Counted from the stretch's first letter, positions 26,494 through 35,350 are shown. The stretch is DNA of 41,644 nt from an uncultured Alphaproteobacteria bacterium (GCA_902616855.1 CACMUL010000009.1:1-41644), one strand, 5' to 3'. Made by a program: numbers and translations. Notes: a model not told the origin generated them from the sequence alone.

Positions 26494-27262
26494 TCTAGAC
26501 TCTCTTCCTAAGAAAAAAATACTCTCCTTATTTATGACATGTGGGTTTCCTACACTAAATCAAAGTAAAAAGGTTTTTAATGAAATGTTATCTCATCAAC
26601 CAGATATTATTGAGTTTGGGCTTCCCTTTTCTGATCCGATGGCAGATGGCCCTATTATCCAAGAGGCAAATAAACTTGCACTTAGATCAAAATTATCGAC
26701 ACAACAATCACTTAATTTAATTAAAGAATTAAGTAAATCTAAAAATAATACTTCATTTGTTATTATGTGTTATTTAAATACTGTTCGTAAATTTGGATTA
26801 AATAAATTCATCAAAAATATTAAAAGTATTGTTGATGGTATAATAATTGTTGATTTGCCTTTTGAAGAAGAAGATGCAATCAAAAAGTCGTTGTCTAAAA
26901 ATAACATCCACTTGATTAAGTTAATCTCTCCAATGACAGATAAGAAAAGATCTAAAAAACTTTTAAAAAATTCAAAAGGATTCATCTATTATATATCAGC
27001 AACTGGAATCACTGGTTCAAATAAATTAGATTACAAAGAAATAAATAAAAATGTTAAATCTATAAAAAAAATGTCTTCTGTTCCTGTTTTAGTTGGATTT
27101 GGGATCAAGTCTAAAAAAGATGTCATTGATATATCCAAAAAAACAAATGCGGATGGTGTTATAATTGGCTCAGCTCTTATTCAAAAATATTTTGATCTAA
27201 AAATGGATTTTGATAAGTACATTAAAAACCTTAAAAAATTTATTAAAGAGGTTAAGGTTTAA
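26486..27262 (+). CDS. trpA: Tryptophan synthase alpha chain
   Basis: TrpA cleaves indole-3-glycerol phosphate and channels indole to TrpB. With the ATG at 26486 it has 258 residues. ATG 26480 and TTG 26477 are alternatives two or three codons upstream, but AGGA at 26472-26475 spaces best with 26486. The catalytic Glu is in [11 protein letters not shown] and the catalytic Asp in [13 protein letters not shown]. The phosphate-binding loops [10 protein letters not shown] and [12 protein letters not shown] are present. The N-terminal MTCGFPTL replaces the usual LTAGDP, a mild divergence. It overlaps trpB and ends 2 nt before accD. Confidence 0.96.
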   Translation: MNNLDSLPKKKILSLFMTCGFPTLNQSKKVFNEMLSHQPDIIEFGLPFSDPMADGPIIQEANKLALRSKLSTQQSLNLIKELSKSKNNTSFVIMCYLNTVRKFGLNKFIKNIKSIVDGIIIVDLPFEEEDAIKKSLSKNNIHLIKLISPMTDKKRSKKLLKNSKGFIYYISATGITGSNKLDYKEINKNVKSIKKMSSVPVLVGFGIKSKKDVIDISKKTNADGVIIGSALIQKYFDLKMDFDKYIKNLKKFIKEVKV

Positions 27263-27264
27263 AA

Positions 27265-28110
27265 ATGAACTGGCTCACAGATTATGTAAAACCTAAATTA
27301 AGCTCCCTTGTTAATAGAAAAGAGCCTCCATCTGATTTATGGACTAAGTGTGGATGTGCTGAAAGAACCTTGTATGTAAGTGATTTAAAAGAAAATCTAA
27401 ATGTTTGTTCATATTGTGACTTTCATATGGGGATGGATGTAAATAGTAGATTAAAAAATTTATTTGATAACGAAAATTATGAATTAATCGAGGTACCTTT
27501 TGAAAATAATGATCCTCTAAAATTTAAAGATCTTAAAAAATACACAGACAGGATGAAAGCTGCACAAAAGAAAACTGATCAAAAAGATGCCGCCATTTTA
27601 GCTAAAGGTGAAATTGGAAGCACAAAAGTTGTAGTTTTTATTTTAGATTTTAATTTTATGGGTGGTTCAATGGGTCAATTTGTTGGTGAAGCATTTAAAA
27701 TTGGTTGTCAAAACGCTGTTGATTTGAATTGTCCATTTATATCTGTTGCTTCTTCAGGAGGTGCAAGGATGCAAGAAGGTATTGTAAGTTTAATGCAACT
27801 ACCTAAAACAGTTGCAGCTGTAAATATGCTAGATCAACATAAAATTCCTTACGTGAGTGTTCTAACTCACCCTACCACTGGAGGTGTGAGTGCTTCGTTT
27901 GCGATGCTTGGAGATATTATCATTGCTGAAAAAGGAAGTATGATTGGTTTTGCTGGAAAAAGAGTTATCGAAGAGACGATCAAAGAACAATTACCTGAGG
28001 ATTTTCAAACAGCAGAATATCTTCTTGAACACGGAATGGTTGACATGGTTGTCCATCGAAAAGAATTAAGCCAAACACTTTCAAAACTTTTATCATTCGT
28101 AAAAAAATAA
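27265..28110 (+). CDS. accD: Acetyl-CoA carboxylase carboxyltransferase subunit beta
   Basis: AccD, with AccA, transfers the carboxyl group from carboxybiotin to acetyl-CoA to give malonyl-CoA. The 281 residues show an N-terminal zinc-finger region and a crotonase-like core (FMGGSMGQFVGEAF, SVASSGGARMQEGIVSLMQ, LTHPTTGGVSASFAM, GSMIGFAGKRVIEET). The finger reads Cys29-Gly-Cys31 then Cys48 and Cys51. The usual pattern is Cys-x2-Cys-x15-Cys-x2-Cys, so the second cysteine is shifted one residue toward the N-terminus and the normal position is Ala32. It starts 2 nt after trpA and precedes folC by 4 nt, the normal alphaproteobacterial order. Confidence 0.97.
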   Translation: MNWLTDYVKPKLSSLVNRKEPPSDLWTKCGCAERTLYVSDLKENLNVCSYCDFHMGMDVNSRLKNLFDNENYELIEVPFENNDPLKFKDLKKYTDRMKAAQKKTDQKDAAILAKGEIGSTKVVVFILDFNFMGGSMGQFVGEAFKIGCQNAVDLNCPFISVASSGGARMQEGIVSLMQLPKTVAAVNMLDQHKIPYVSVLTHPTTGGVSASFAMLGDIIIAEKGSMIGFAGKRVIEETIKEQLPEDFQTAEYLLEHGMVDMVVHRKELSQTLSKLLSFVKK

Positions 28111-28114
28111 ATTC

Positions 28115-29362
28115 TTGAAAGATCCCATTTTTCAAAGGCTACTAAATCTACATCCAAAATTTTCAGATTTATCTTTAGGGAGAATTAAAAAACTTTTAAA
28201 GAAAATAAATTTTGATGAAAATTTACTGCCAAAAGTCATTCATATAGCTGGTACTAATGGTAAAGGTTCAACAGCTGCCATTTTAAAATCAATTCTCAAT
28301 CATCATAATTATTCAACACACGTATACTCCACACCTCACCTAGTAAGATTTAATGAAAGAATTCAATTAAGGTCAAAAGAAATTTCCAATCAAAAATTAT
28401 TAGAATATTTGAAGTATTGCGAAGATAAAAATGAAGGAAATTTGATAACATTTTTTGAAATTACTACTGCAGTGGCGTTTAAAGCATTTCAAGATCATAA
28501 AGCTGATTATCTAATATTAGAAGTTGGGCTTGGAGGAAGGTTTGATGCTACAAATATTTTAAAAAAATCAAAGTATGCAGCTATTACTCCAATTTCTTTA
28601 GATCATCAAGATTATCTAGGAAATTCATTGGATCAAATTGCTTTTGAGAAATTAGGAATATTAAATCCAAAAAGTACGATTTTTATTAATCAACAGAAAA
28701 AAAATGTTATGAAATATATTAAGTCACAATTAAAAAAAAGAAAATTAATTGCAAATCTATTTAATATTCATTGGAAAATAAAATCTAATTTTTATTTATC
28801 GAATGATATAAGAGTTAATTTATCAAAATTAAGTTTATTAGGATCACATCAATTAATTAATGCTGGATTAGCAATACATTTAGCGAGGAATATATTGAAA
28901 GAAAAATTTGTAATAGAAAAAACAGAAAAAGCGTTGATGAATTGTGAGTGGCCAGGGAGATTGCAGCAAATTAAGAGCGGACTTTTAAATAAAAAAATAA
29001 AGAAATTTAAGAATATTTACTTAGATGGCTTTCACAATATCGATGGCATGAAAGCATTAATTAAATCATTAACAAAAAATAGGAAAATACTCATATGCTC
29101 TTTTTTAAATAATAAAAAATATATTCAGATGCTTTCTAACTTATCAAATCATTTTAATAAAATAATTGTTGTCAAAATGAACGAGGAAAACTCTATTACT
29201 GAGGATCTGCTGCCCAAATACCTTAAACTCTATTTTGCAAATTCCTTAACAGATTCATTTAAAATGATTAATAAACTCTCATCAAATCAGACCACAATTT
29301 ATTTTGGAGGATCATTATATTTTATTGGTGAAGTGATAAAATTAAATCGTTTAAAAAATTAG
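28115..29362 (+). CDS. folC: Dihydrofolate synthase / folylpolyglutamate synthase
   Basis: FolC attaches glutamate to dihydropteroate and extends the glutamate tail of folates, using ATP. The 415 residues contain the Mur-ligase P-loop HIAGTNGKGSTAAILKS, then STPHLVRFNERIQ, LEVGLGGRFDATN, ISLDHQDYLGNS and WPGRLQQI, with the C-terminal domain after it. The start is TTG (28115-28117), 4 nt after the accD stop, because no ATG precedes the conserved FQRLLNLHPKF region. It is the last gene of the long plus-strand run and is followed by a hairpin terminator about 110 nt downstream. Confidence 0.95.
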   Translation: MKDPIFQRLLNLHPKFSDLSLGRIKKLLKKINFDENLLPKVIHIAGTNGKGSTAAILKSILNHHNYSTHVYSTPHLVRFNERIQLRSKEISNQKLLEYLKYCEDKNEGNLITFFEITTAVAFKAFQDHKADYLILEVGLGGRFDATNILKKSKYAAITPISLDHQDYLGNSLDQIAFEKLGILNPKSTIFINQQKKNVMKYIKSQLKKRKLIANLFNIHWKIKSNFYLSNDIRVNLSKLSLLGSHQLINAGLAIHLARNILKEKFVIEKTEKALMNCEWPGRLQQIKSGLLNKKIKKFKNIYLDGFHNIDGMKALIKSLTKNRKILICSFLNNKKYIQMLSNLSNHFNKIIVVKMNEENSITEDLLPKYLKLYFANSLTDSFKMINKLSSNQTTIYFGGSLYFIGEVIKLNRLKN

Positions 29363-29475
29363 ATTTTCTCCCTATATAGTGCCAAATAACAAAAATATCC
29401 CCATTTATAGAGATATATTGATTGATCTAAAATTTTCTCAGAAAAGTAGGAACTAATAACTAACCTTAATCCTCC

Positions 29476-29526
29476 AGAACCATTCTTGTGGATTTCTTCA
29501 AGAATGGTTCTACTCAATCTTTTTTT
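29476..29526 (+). terminator. Rho-independent terminator after folC
   Basis: A perfect 13-bp inverted repeat (29476-29488 and 29499-29511, arm AGAACCATTCTTG) with a 10-nt loop is followed on the plus strand by an eight-T run at 29519-29526. It closes the plus-strand run. The minus side lacks a T-tract after the hairpin, so it is best oriented for folC, but the hairpin also touches the TAG stop of the minus-strand DCC gene and could serve both. It is the only clear intrinsic terminator found at a convergent gene junction in the window. Confidence 0.75.
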
Positions 29527-29848
29527 TGTTTTTCAAATAAAGTAGTAAAGCTAATCCCTCGTATGCAATTTTCCATAATTGTCTAAATAATGGTAGCTTC
29601 AACAATAAAGACAGGTATCTCCATCTTGGAATTGTATCCCATAAAACTAAAAAGGACTCTGATCCAGAAAAAATTTTTCCATCATGATATACATGCATTC
29701 TTCTAAATAAATCTTTTTTGGAGAGATGATTTATATGCTCATCTTTATTTTTTGAAATATCAACATAATTTATATTACAGGTTTTCTTTTTATAGTGACT
29801 TATCTCTGCATTACAAATATTACATGAACCATTAAAGTATACTTTCAT
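29510..29848 (-). CDS. DCC-family (DUF393) thiol-disulfide oxidoreductase-like protein
   Basis: This 112-residue protein is of the DUF393 group, named for a DCC motif. The N-terminal reads MKVYFNGSCNICNAEI, where the family has DGxCxxC, so Cys9 and Cys12 form the expected CxxC while the leading Asp is Asn. The later LFRRMHVYHDGKIFSGSESFLVLWDTIPRWRYL is typical of the family. A thioredoxin-like redox role is presumed but has not been shown for most members. It lies 5 nt after the GST gene, so they are likely co-transcribed. Confidence 0.85.
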   Translation of the reverse strand: MKVYFNGSCNICNAEISHYKKKTCNINYVDISKNKDEHINHLSKKDLFRRMHVYHDGKIFSGSESFLVLWDTIPRWRYLSLLLKLPLFRQLWKIAYEGLALLLYLKNKKKIE

Positions 29849-29853
29849 TTTGA

Positions 29854-30468
29854 TTATGCGGGTGGTGGTTTTGAGCCATCTTTAAATAGATCATATCCAT
29901 TTAAGACAGCAGGTCTAAGTGATATTTGATTATACCAACGCAATAGATTGATATATTTATTCAGACCTATATCATGAATTGGATGTCTAGCGATCCAGGG
30001 AAATGTTGCGATATCTGCAATTGAATATTCATTTGCCAAATATTCATTTATAGACAAGTGATCATCTAAATTTTTGTATATAGTTTCTGCAATTTTAAAA
30101 TATCTATCTTCACCAAAATCACTTTTACCGCGATTATAATGATGAAATTGATGATGCTGACCTAACATAGGGCCTATATAACCCATTTGAGCCATCAACC
30201 ACTGTGTTGTTAAACTTTGATTTGAGCCATAAAATTCTCCTGATAAATTTGCCAAGTAAATTAAGATAGCACCAGACTCAAATATGGTCTTTTTATTATG
30301 TCTTAAAACAGGAATTTTTGAAAATGGAGAAATTTTTTTAAACTCCTCGTTGAATTGTTCGCCCTTATTTAAATTAATTAAAGTCAAATCATAACTCTCA
30401 TTAATCTCCTCTAACATTATTGAAATTTTTCTTGCATTTGGAGTTGAGTCTGCAAATAACTCAAACAT
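29854..30468 (-). CDS. Glutathione S-transferase (nu-class-like)
   Basis: This is a cytosolic GST of 204 residues. The thioredoxin-fold domain opens with MFELFADSTPNARKISIMLEE, and its Thr9-Pro-Asn11 is the signature of nu-class bacterial GSTs such as YfcG and GstB, which bind GSH through Thr and Asn. ISPFSKIPVL with the cis-Pro and FESGAILIYLA for the GSH gamma-glutamyl group follow. The all-helical C-terminal domain has WLMAQMGYIGPMLGQ. It could act as a disulfide-bond oxidoreductase on GSSG rather than a conjugating enzyme. It sits between a DCC redox protein and a membrane protein. Confidence 0.92.
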   Translation of the reverse strand: MFELFADSTPNARKISIMLEEINESYDLTLINLNKGEQFNEEFKKISPFSKIPVLRHNKKTIFESGAILIYLANLSGEFYGSNQSLTTQWLMAQMGYIGPMLGQHHQFHHYNRGKSDFGEDRYFKIAETIYKNLDDHLSINEYLANEYSIADIATFPWIARHPIHDIGLNKYINLLRWYNQISLRPAVLNGYDLFKDGSKPPPA

Positions 30469-30804
30469 TCAAATTAAACTCATAATATATTTATGAACAA
30501 AATATCCTATTACGAGTAAAGTCAATCCAATCAAATAAATTAACCAAAAATTCATATTGAGATTTTTTGCAAAGAAAAAAGGTAAAAAAAATAAGTATGA
30601 GACAGGTACCCCAATAAGAATGCTTTTTGCAAATATTACAGTATTTTCAGTATTTTTATGCTCTAAGAAAGAGAAGGCTATGGCTATTATACTGGCTATT
30701 GGAAGAGCGATAATAAATCCAGATAGCTCAGGTTTTTTACCGGAAAGCCAGCTTGCAAATGCAATCACAAGAGCAGCAAATAAAACTTTTAAAGCAAAAA
30801 TCAT
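30469..30804 (-). CDS. Small membrane protein, DUF3147-like
   Basis: This 111-residue integral membrane protein of unknown function has four hydrophobic segments (about residues 2-20, 27-47, 60-80 and 87-107). ELSGFIIALPIASIIAI and EHKNTENTVIFAKSILIGV resemble the DUF3147/GlpM-like small membrane proteins that have a conserved ALP and a short acidic-polar loop. The match is by appearance. It directly abuts the GST gene, with no base between, so co-expression is likely. No enzymatic motif is visible. Confidence 0.7.
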   Translation of the reverse strand: MIFALKVLFAALVIAFASWLSGKKPELSGFIIALPIASIIAIAFSFLEHKNTENTVIFAKSILIGVPVSYLFFLPFFFAKNLNMNFWLIYLIGLTLLVIGYFVHKYIMSLI

Positions 30805-30834
30805 AATTATCTATTTTATACTAATTAATAATAA

Positions 30835-31668
30835 TTAAAGATTATTTTCAGGTATTAAGAAAGTTGTTGATGCCCAATCACTATGCCAGATTGGCTCATT
30901 TTTATCTGGGTCTGCTTTTAATGGATAAATCACAACTGAATCTAAAAGGTATTCCCTTCCTTGCTCAATATCATAAGTGAATTTTCCTTTATCATCCGTT
31001 ATGGTATTTACAATTGATAAGTTTGTATTTTTATATTTCGAAAAAATTGTAACAAGATTTTTTTTTAGTGGTTTTTTTTTGTAATATAAAGTTCCACTCA
31101 TTTGCTTTAGATTCAATGCTTTGTAAGGATTTTGGTCTAAAACAAATTCAAATAGAAGTCCTGTTTTTTTATCCTTCCCCTCACTGCCATTTAGTGTAAT
31201 AAGAGATTTTGCATAACGACGATAACTCTCAATAAAATTACTTTCGGGAAATCCTTTCTCAAAATGAGTATTGATTAGTTGCTGGTAACCTTTTTCATTT
31301 ACAAAATCCTCGAATTTTTGAAACTTTTTATAATCAACATATTTATCTTTAGTTTCATGATAAATAATTAATAAATTGTCTAAATTAGTCGTTATATTTA
31401 TTGCAGGCACATCACCTAGTATGCCCTTTATTTTTTCTTTTTTATTTTTGTATCCAGATAATATTTTAAATGTTTTAAAATCTTGTGGATTATACATTAA
31501 AACCATACCTTGAAATTCTTGTCCTACCCTCAAGTGAGCATTTATTAAGTCATCATTAAGTTGATATTGCTTAGGCTCGATCCAAAATTCATGAGCGTTT
31601 GCTCTAATAGAATAAGCAATAAGGAGCAAAAAAATATAAAGAATTTTTAGGTGAATTTTGGTAAACAT
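30835..31668 (-). CDS. DUF4198-containing secreted protein (possible metal-uptake component)
   Basis: This 277-residue protein has an N-terminal signal peptide (about residues 1-25, ending at RANA) followed at once by HEFWIEPKQY, the opening of the DUF4198 family. An Ig-like C-terminal region (SGTLYYKKKPLKKNLVTIF, TDDKGKFTYDIEQGREYLL) fits the periplasmic carrier-like fold of this group. DUF4198 proteins are often found with nickel/cobalt transporters, and here the divergent neighbour is a HupE/UreJ-type protein with the start codon only 6 nt away. The function as a nickel or cobalt binding partner is inference. The His after the cleavage site could be a metal ligand. Confidence 0.75.
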   Translation of the reverse strand: MFTKIHLKILYIFLLLIAYSIRANAHEFWIEPKQYQLNDDLINAHLRVGQEFQGMVLMYNPQDFKTFKILSGYKNKKEKIKGILGDVPAINITTNLDNLLIIYHETKDKYVDYKKFQKFEDFVNEKGYQQLINTHFEKGFPESNFIESYRRYAKSLITLNGSEGKDKKTGLLFEFVLDQNPYKALNLKQMSGTLYYKKKPLKKNLVTIFSKYKNTNLSIVNTITDDKGKFTYDIEQGREYLLDSVVIYPLKADPDKNEPIWHSDWASTTFLIPENNL

Positions 31669-31674
31669 GACCGA

Positions 31675-32778
31675 ATGATTAAGTACTTATTTTTTCTAAT
31701 TTTAATATTAAGCTCTCCTCTGCATTCACACGAAATTAAACCCGCGGTGATGGATATTACCATTATTGAAGGAAATGCATCAATCGAATTTAAATTAAAT
31801 GCAGAAACTGTTCTGTCTGAAATTGATGCCTCTTTATATCAGGATACCAACGACTCACCCCAGTCTCAAAAATATGATGCGTTACGAGCCCTTTCCACTG
31901 AAGAAGTAGAGATAATGGTCATAGAAAATGAAAATAAATTTACAGATAAGATTAAAATCAATATTGGAGATGAAACTATTCCGCTTTCTTTAAGAAATGT
32001 AGAAACTTTTCAAGAAATAAACGATGAATTTCCCAGAGAAACAGCTTTAAGCATAGGTTTTGAAATAAAAGATGAGTCTTTTACCATTCAATTTGAAAAG
32101 GAATTGGGTCCCGTGGTAATTAGACATTTTGAGGATTTATCAAAAAAATCTGTTTTATTTACAACTTATTTACAGCCTGCTGAGAGATCATCATTCATAT
32201 CCCAACAGACACAGTCTTCAGCTTTAAGCACAACAATTGAATATTTAGTTTTAGGGATAGAGCATATTGTTCCTAAGGGACTTGACCATATCTTATTTAT
32301 AATAGGTATCTTTTTTTACGCCATCAAATTTAAACCTTTATTACTTCAAGTCACAATGTTTACAGTTGCGCATTCAATCACACTTATTCTAGCTAGTTTT
32401 AATTTAATTATTATTCCTGCTACTATTGTTGAGCCGTTAATAGCATTATCTATAAGCTATGTTGCAATTGAGAATATTTTTCAAAGACGTTCAACTTTAC
32501 TTCGGTATTTAATAATTTTTATTTTTGGATTAATTCATGGTTTAGGTTTTGCATTTGTGCTGGGAGATATTGGGTTAAATACTAGCCAACTTGTTTTAAG
32601 TTTAATCTCATTTAACATTGGTGTAGAAATAGCACAGATAGCAATTATTATCTTAGCATCAATTATCTTTATAATACCTTCACGTCAAAGTTGGTATAGA
32701 GCATTTTTGCAAATTCCTATTTCGATTGTAATTTCAATGATTGGTTTATATTGGTTTATTGAAAGAGTATTCTTTTAA
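31675..32778 (+). CDS. HupE/UreJ family membrane protein
   Basis: This 367-residue protein has an N-terminal signal peptide, an extracytoplasmic domain (to about residue 180) and a C-terminal HupE/UreJ_2 membrane domain. The latter has the metal-transport motifs IEHIVPKGLDHILF, TVAHSITLIL, PLIALSISYVAIEN and FGLIHGLGFAF, and about six or seven membrane segments. ATG 31675 is preferred over a GTG at 31651 that would put charged residues in front of the signal peptide and overlap the divergent DUF4198 gene. HupE proteins are thought to import nickel or cobalt. No hydrogenase or urease gene is in the window, so the metal is unknown. Its stop shares TTAA with the convergent histidine phosphatase. 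Confidence 0.85.
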   Translation: MIKYLFFLILILSSPLHSHEIKPAVMDITIIEGNASIEFKLNAETVLSEIDASLYQDTNDSPQSQKYDALRALSTEEVEIMVIENENKFTDKIKINIGDETIPLSLRNVETFQEINDEFPRETALSIGFEIKDESFTIQFEKELGPVVIRHFEDLSKKSVLFTTYLQPAERSSFISQQTQSSALSTTIEYLVLGIEHIVPKGLDHILFIIGIFFYAIKFKPLLLQVTMFTVAHSITLILASFNLIIIPATIVEPLIALSISYVAIENIFQRRSTLLRYLIIFIFGLIHGLGFAFVLGDIGLNTSQLVLSLISFNIGVEIAQIAIIILASIIFIIPSRQSWYRAFLQIPISIVISMIGLYWFIERVFF

Positions 32779-33332
32779 AAATTTATTTTAATAGAGCCAA
32801 GAATTGATAGAGATTTATCGGTTATCACCATTTCTCCTGATCTTGGATAATAGTCAAGAAAGCCTCCTACAATTACATAATGGGTTACCAAAATTAAATT
32901 ACCTTGACTGTCGTCCCAATTTTTTATGAATTGATGTAATTCAGACATTTGTTTTGAATGGTTTTTTTGATAATCAGCTGCAAATGTTGAATTTAAGGCA
33001 CTTAAACTCTCAAAATTTCCAAAAGCCAGACGAGCAGTTTCTTTGCAGCGACACCATTCGCTGGAATAAACAGAGTCTATTGGAATAGAATATTTAGAAA
33101 ATAATTTGCCCATTTGTTTAGATTGATTAATTCCTTGTTCATTTAAATTTCTTTGTGTTGAACAATCGTATAATTCAAAATTATTGGGATCACCGCCTCC
33201 AGGAGCGTACGCATGACGAATAAAAACTACTTTACCGCCCTCTTTTAATAATTCCCAACTTGTTGTTTCATCAGATAAGGAACTAAATGTAAAAAATATA
33301 GAAATTAAGAAAATTAAATTAATAATTTTCAT
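32775..33332 (-). CDS. Secreted histidine phosphatase family protein
   Basis: This 185-residue protein has an N-terminal signal peptide (about residues 1-20) and the phosphoglycerate mutase/acid phosphatase fold. The catalytic RHA motif is in VVFIRHAYAPGGGDPNNF (His40), followed by CSTQRNLNEQGINQSKQMG, VYSSEWCRCKETARLAFG and the second His in LVTHYVIVGGF. It is probably a periplasmic phosphomonoesterase. The substrate is not predictable. It overlaps the upstream cyclotransferase gene by 4 nt and is the last gene in that minus-strand set. Confidence 0.88.
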   Translation of the reverse strand: MKIINLIFLISIFFTFSSLSDETTSWELLKEGGKVVFIRHAYAPGGGDPNNFELYDCSTQRNLNEQGINQSKQMGKLFSKYSIPIDSVYSSEWCRCKETARLAFGNFESLSALNSTFAADYQKNHSKQMSELHQFIKNWDDSQGNLILVTHYVIVGGFLDYYPRSGEMVITDKSLSILGSIKINF

Positions 33333-33826
33333 TGTTGAGATAAGTATTGATGATATGCCTGCTTTTTTACGTCATTCCAATATTGATCTGCCTCTTCAGC
33401 TGTATATTTTCCGTAAAGTTGCATCCAAAGATCGGTTGTCACTAAAGATAAAGCTTCCTCTTTTTCTTTCCACTCATCATAGAACCAAGGGTCTAAAGAG
33501 GGCTCAACTCCTTTTTGTGAAAAATAATTGACCTCTTCATGAATTCCCCCTATGTCTATAATCATTGTTTTAGGAGAAAACTCTACATCTTCAAAAAAAC
33601 GTATACGTGCGATATCTTCTTCGGTTAATCCTTTAACCACTATACCTTCAACGCCAGAATAATTTTCACCAAAGATTATTACAGGGAAGTTTTCATTAAT
33701 GACTAAACGCAATTCACTTTTTGGTGCAAAAGCTTTAGTTATTTTTAAGTGATCAGTTTTTCCTCCTATAACCTTCTCTAATATTGCAATAGAGCGAAGA
33801 GTGCCGTAAAAAAAATAATTATTCAT
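33329..33826 (-). CDS. Gamma-glutamylcyclotransferase-like (AIG2 family) protein
   Basis: This is a 165-residue protein with the AIG2/GGCT fold. The substrate loop YFFYGTLRS lies at residues 4-12, and GVEGIVVKGLTEEDIARIRFFEDVEF supplies Glu79, in the place of the family's catalytic acid. The C-terminal helices continue with WFYDEWKEKEEAL. Such enzymes cleave gamma-glutamyl amines or peptides to 5-oxoproline. It is 7 nt downstream of pxpA, whose product acts on 5-oxoproline, so a shared route from gamma-glutamyl compounds to glutamate is a reasonable inference. Members of this fold can have other substrates. Confidence 0.8.
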   Translation of the reverse strand: MNNYFFYGTLRSIAILEKVIGGKTDHLKITKAFAPKSELRLVINENFPVIIFGENYSGVEGIVVKGLTEEDIARIRFFEDVEFSPKTMIIDIGGIHEEVNYFSQKGVEPSLDPWFYDEWKEKEEALSLVTTDLWMQLYGKYTAEEADQYWNDVKKQAYHQYLSQQ

Positions 33827-33833
33827 TTTAGTC

Positions 33834-34607
33834 TTAGAAAAATTCTGGAAGAACTGCTTTTTTTATCTTCATTTCATGAAGGAGTATGCAAATTTGTTCA
33901 GAAATTTCAACACTATTTGGCGTATCACTGTGAACACACACTGAATGAATGTTTGTTTTGAGAGTATTCCCATAACGTGAAATAATCCCTTCTTGTATAA
34001 GCATGGCTTTTACATGCTCCTTGGCGCTTCTAGGATCTGTTATCAAAGAGTCATTAATGGAACGAGGTGTTAAAGTAGCATCATCTTCATAAGTGCGATC
34101 TGCAAAAATCTCAAGGGCGGTGGGTATGTTGCAATTCATACCGATTTTAGCAAGTTCACTTAAAGCAGGTGCAAGTAATATCATTGATGGGTAATTTTTT
34201 TTTAAAACATCTACTATTTCACTAGAAAGGTCTTGGTCAACGCATGCCATATTACTCAAAGCTCCATGTAGCTTAACATGTGTTAATGGAAAATTAATAT
34301 TAGAGGCAAGATTATGCATAAACATTAACTGGTCTTTGACAATTTCTTGGATTAATTTTTTGTTCCAATTAATTTTTGTGCGCCCAAAATTATCTCTATC
34401 TAAAAAAGAAATATGCGCACCAACTGAAACACGTTTTGTTTTACAGTAATTTAGTGCTTTAAAAACAACGTCTTCTGACCCCCCATGATATAAACAGGAA
34501 AGATTAGCAGAGCTAATTTTATTTATTAACTGCGCATCAACAGTCTCGAAAAAACTGAGATCTTTTTCTGCGATATCAGAATTTAAATTAATTTTATTCA
34601 AATGCAC
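33834..34607 (-). CDS. pxpA: 5-oxoprolinase subunit A homolog (PxpA, LamB/YcsF family)
   Basis: PxpA hydrolyses 5-oxoproline to glutamate with PxpB/PxpC and ATP. The family blocks are present but altered: NLNSDIAEK for DLNCDLGEG, SCLYHGGSE for ACGFHAGD, VSVGAHISF for VGAHPSF, VKLHGALSN for VKPHGALYN, IFADRTYEDD for FADRGY, TLTPRS, and CVHSDTP for CLHGD. The glycine-rich N-terminal loop is lost. The start has no ATG: GTG at 34605-34607 is favoured, with TTG at 34608-34610 possible. It is divergent from pxpB, which begins 24 nt away. Whether this variant keeps 5-oxoprolinase activity is open. Confidence 0.85.
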   Translation of the reverse strand: MHLNKINLNSDIAEKDLSFFETVDAQLINKISSANLSCLYHGGSEDVVFKALNYCKTKRVSVGAHISFLDRDNFGRTKINWNKKLIQEIVKDQLMFMHNLASNINFPLTHVKLHGALSNMACVDQDLSSEIVDVLKKNYPSMILLAPALSELAKIGMNCNIPTALEIFADRTYEDDATLTPRSINDSLITDPRSAKEHVKAMLIQEGIISRYGNTLKTNIHSVCVHSDTPNSVEISEQICILLHEMKIKKAVLPEFF

Positions 34608-34630
34608 CAAAGTTACATTATGATATTAGC

Positions 34631-35350
34631 GTGTATTTCAAAGGAATAAATTCTTATGGGGATCGGGGTTTAGTCTTAGATTTTGGGAATGAAACCTCAA
34701 AATCTATATCACAGGAGGTAAATGAGACATTTTTAAATATTTCAAACCTTAATCTTCAATCACTAAACATTATTCCTTCCTTCAATAAAATAGTTGTAAT
34801 TTTTGAAAATTCAAAAATTAGAGATCAAAACAAAGACAAAATTAGTATGAAAATGAAAGATACAAACTCTCAAACTAACAAAAAAGTCACTAAAACATGG
34901 GAAATACCGGCATGTTATAATGAAGATTTTGCTTTAGATATAAAGATCATCCAAAAACTACACCAGATTACAAAAGAAGAAGTTATCAATCTTCATTCAT
35001 CAGTTCGTTACTATACATACTATATAGGCTTCATGCCGGGATTTCCATATTTAGGGGATGTTCCCTCCCAATTAATTACACCGCGGTTAGCTACTCCAAG
35101 GGTAAAAATTCCTGCTAGATCCATTGGCATAGCAAAAAACCATACCTGTATATATCCAAAAGTTTCACCTGGAGGTTGGAATATAATTGGACAAATACCA
35201 TTTGATATTTTTGATTTACAAAGTTCTTACCCTTCCCTTTTTCTTCCAGGTGATGAAGTAAAATTTTACTCCGTATCACTTTCAGAGTTTCAAAAAATTA
35301 GAAAATATAATTTTTCATTAAATGAATTGATCAAGGAATACTCGTCATGA
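34631..35350 (+). CDS. pxpB: 5-oxoprolinase subunit B (PxpB, KipI family)
   Basis: This 239-residue protein is the KipI-like half of the PxpBC complex that phosphorylates or activates 5-oxoproline for PxpA. After a beta-rich N-terminal domain (YGDRGLVLDFGNE), the cyclophilin-like C-terminal half shows the family pattern: GFMPGFPYLGDVP, TPRLATPRVKIPARSIGIA, TCIYPKVSPGGWNIIGQIP and LFLPGDEVKF. It starts at GTG 34631. It overlaps pxpC by 4 nt (ATGA). The N-terminal domain is longer in linkers than in E. coli (an inserted lysine-rich stretch near residues 70-90). Confidence 0.93.
   Translation: MYFKGINSYGDRGLVLDFGNETSKSISQEVNETFLNISNLNLQSLNIIPSFNKIVVIFENSKIRDQNKDKISMKMKDTNSQTNKKVTKTWEIPACYNEDFALDIKIIQKLHQITKEEVINLHSSVRYYTYYIGFMPGFPYLGDVPSQLITPRLATPRVKIPARSIGIAKNHTCIYPKVSPGGWNIIGQIPFDIFDLQSSYPSLFLPGDEVKFYSVSLSEFQKIRKYNFSLNELIKEYSS

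Noticed and set aside
29363-29475. A small RNA or gene in the gap between folC and the terminator
   Set aside because: About 110 nt with only short, interrupted frames and no promoter of note; it is best read as the folC 3' untranslated region.
31651-31674. Upstream GTG start for the HupE-like gene
   Set aside because: It puts a charged stretch (NFGKHDR) before the signal peptide and overlaps the divergent DUF4198 start. ATG 31675 gives a normal signal peptide.
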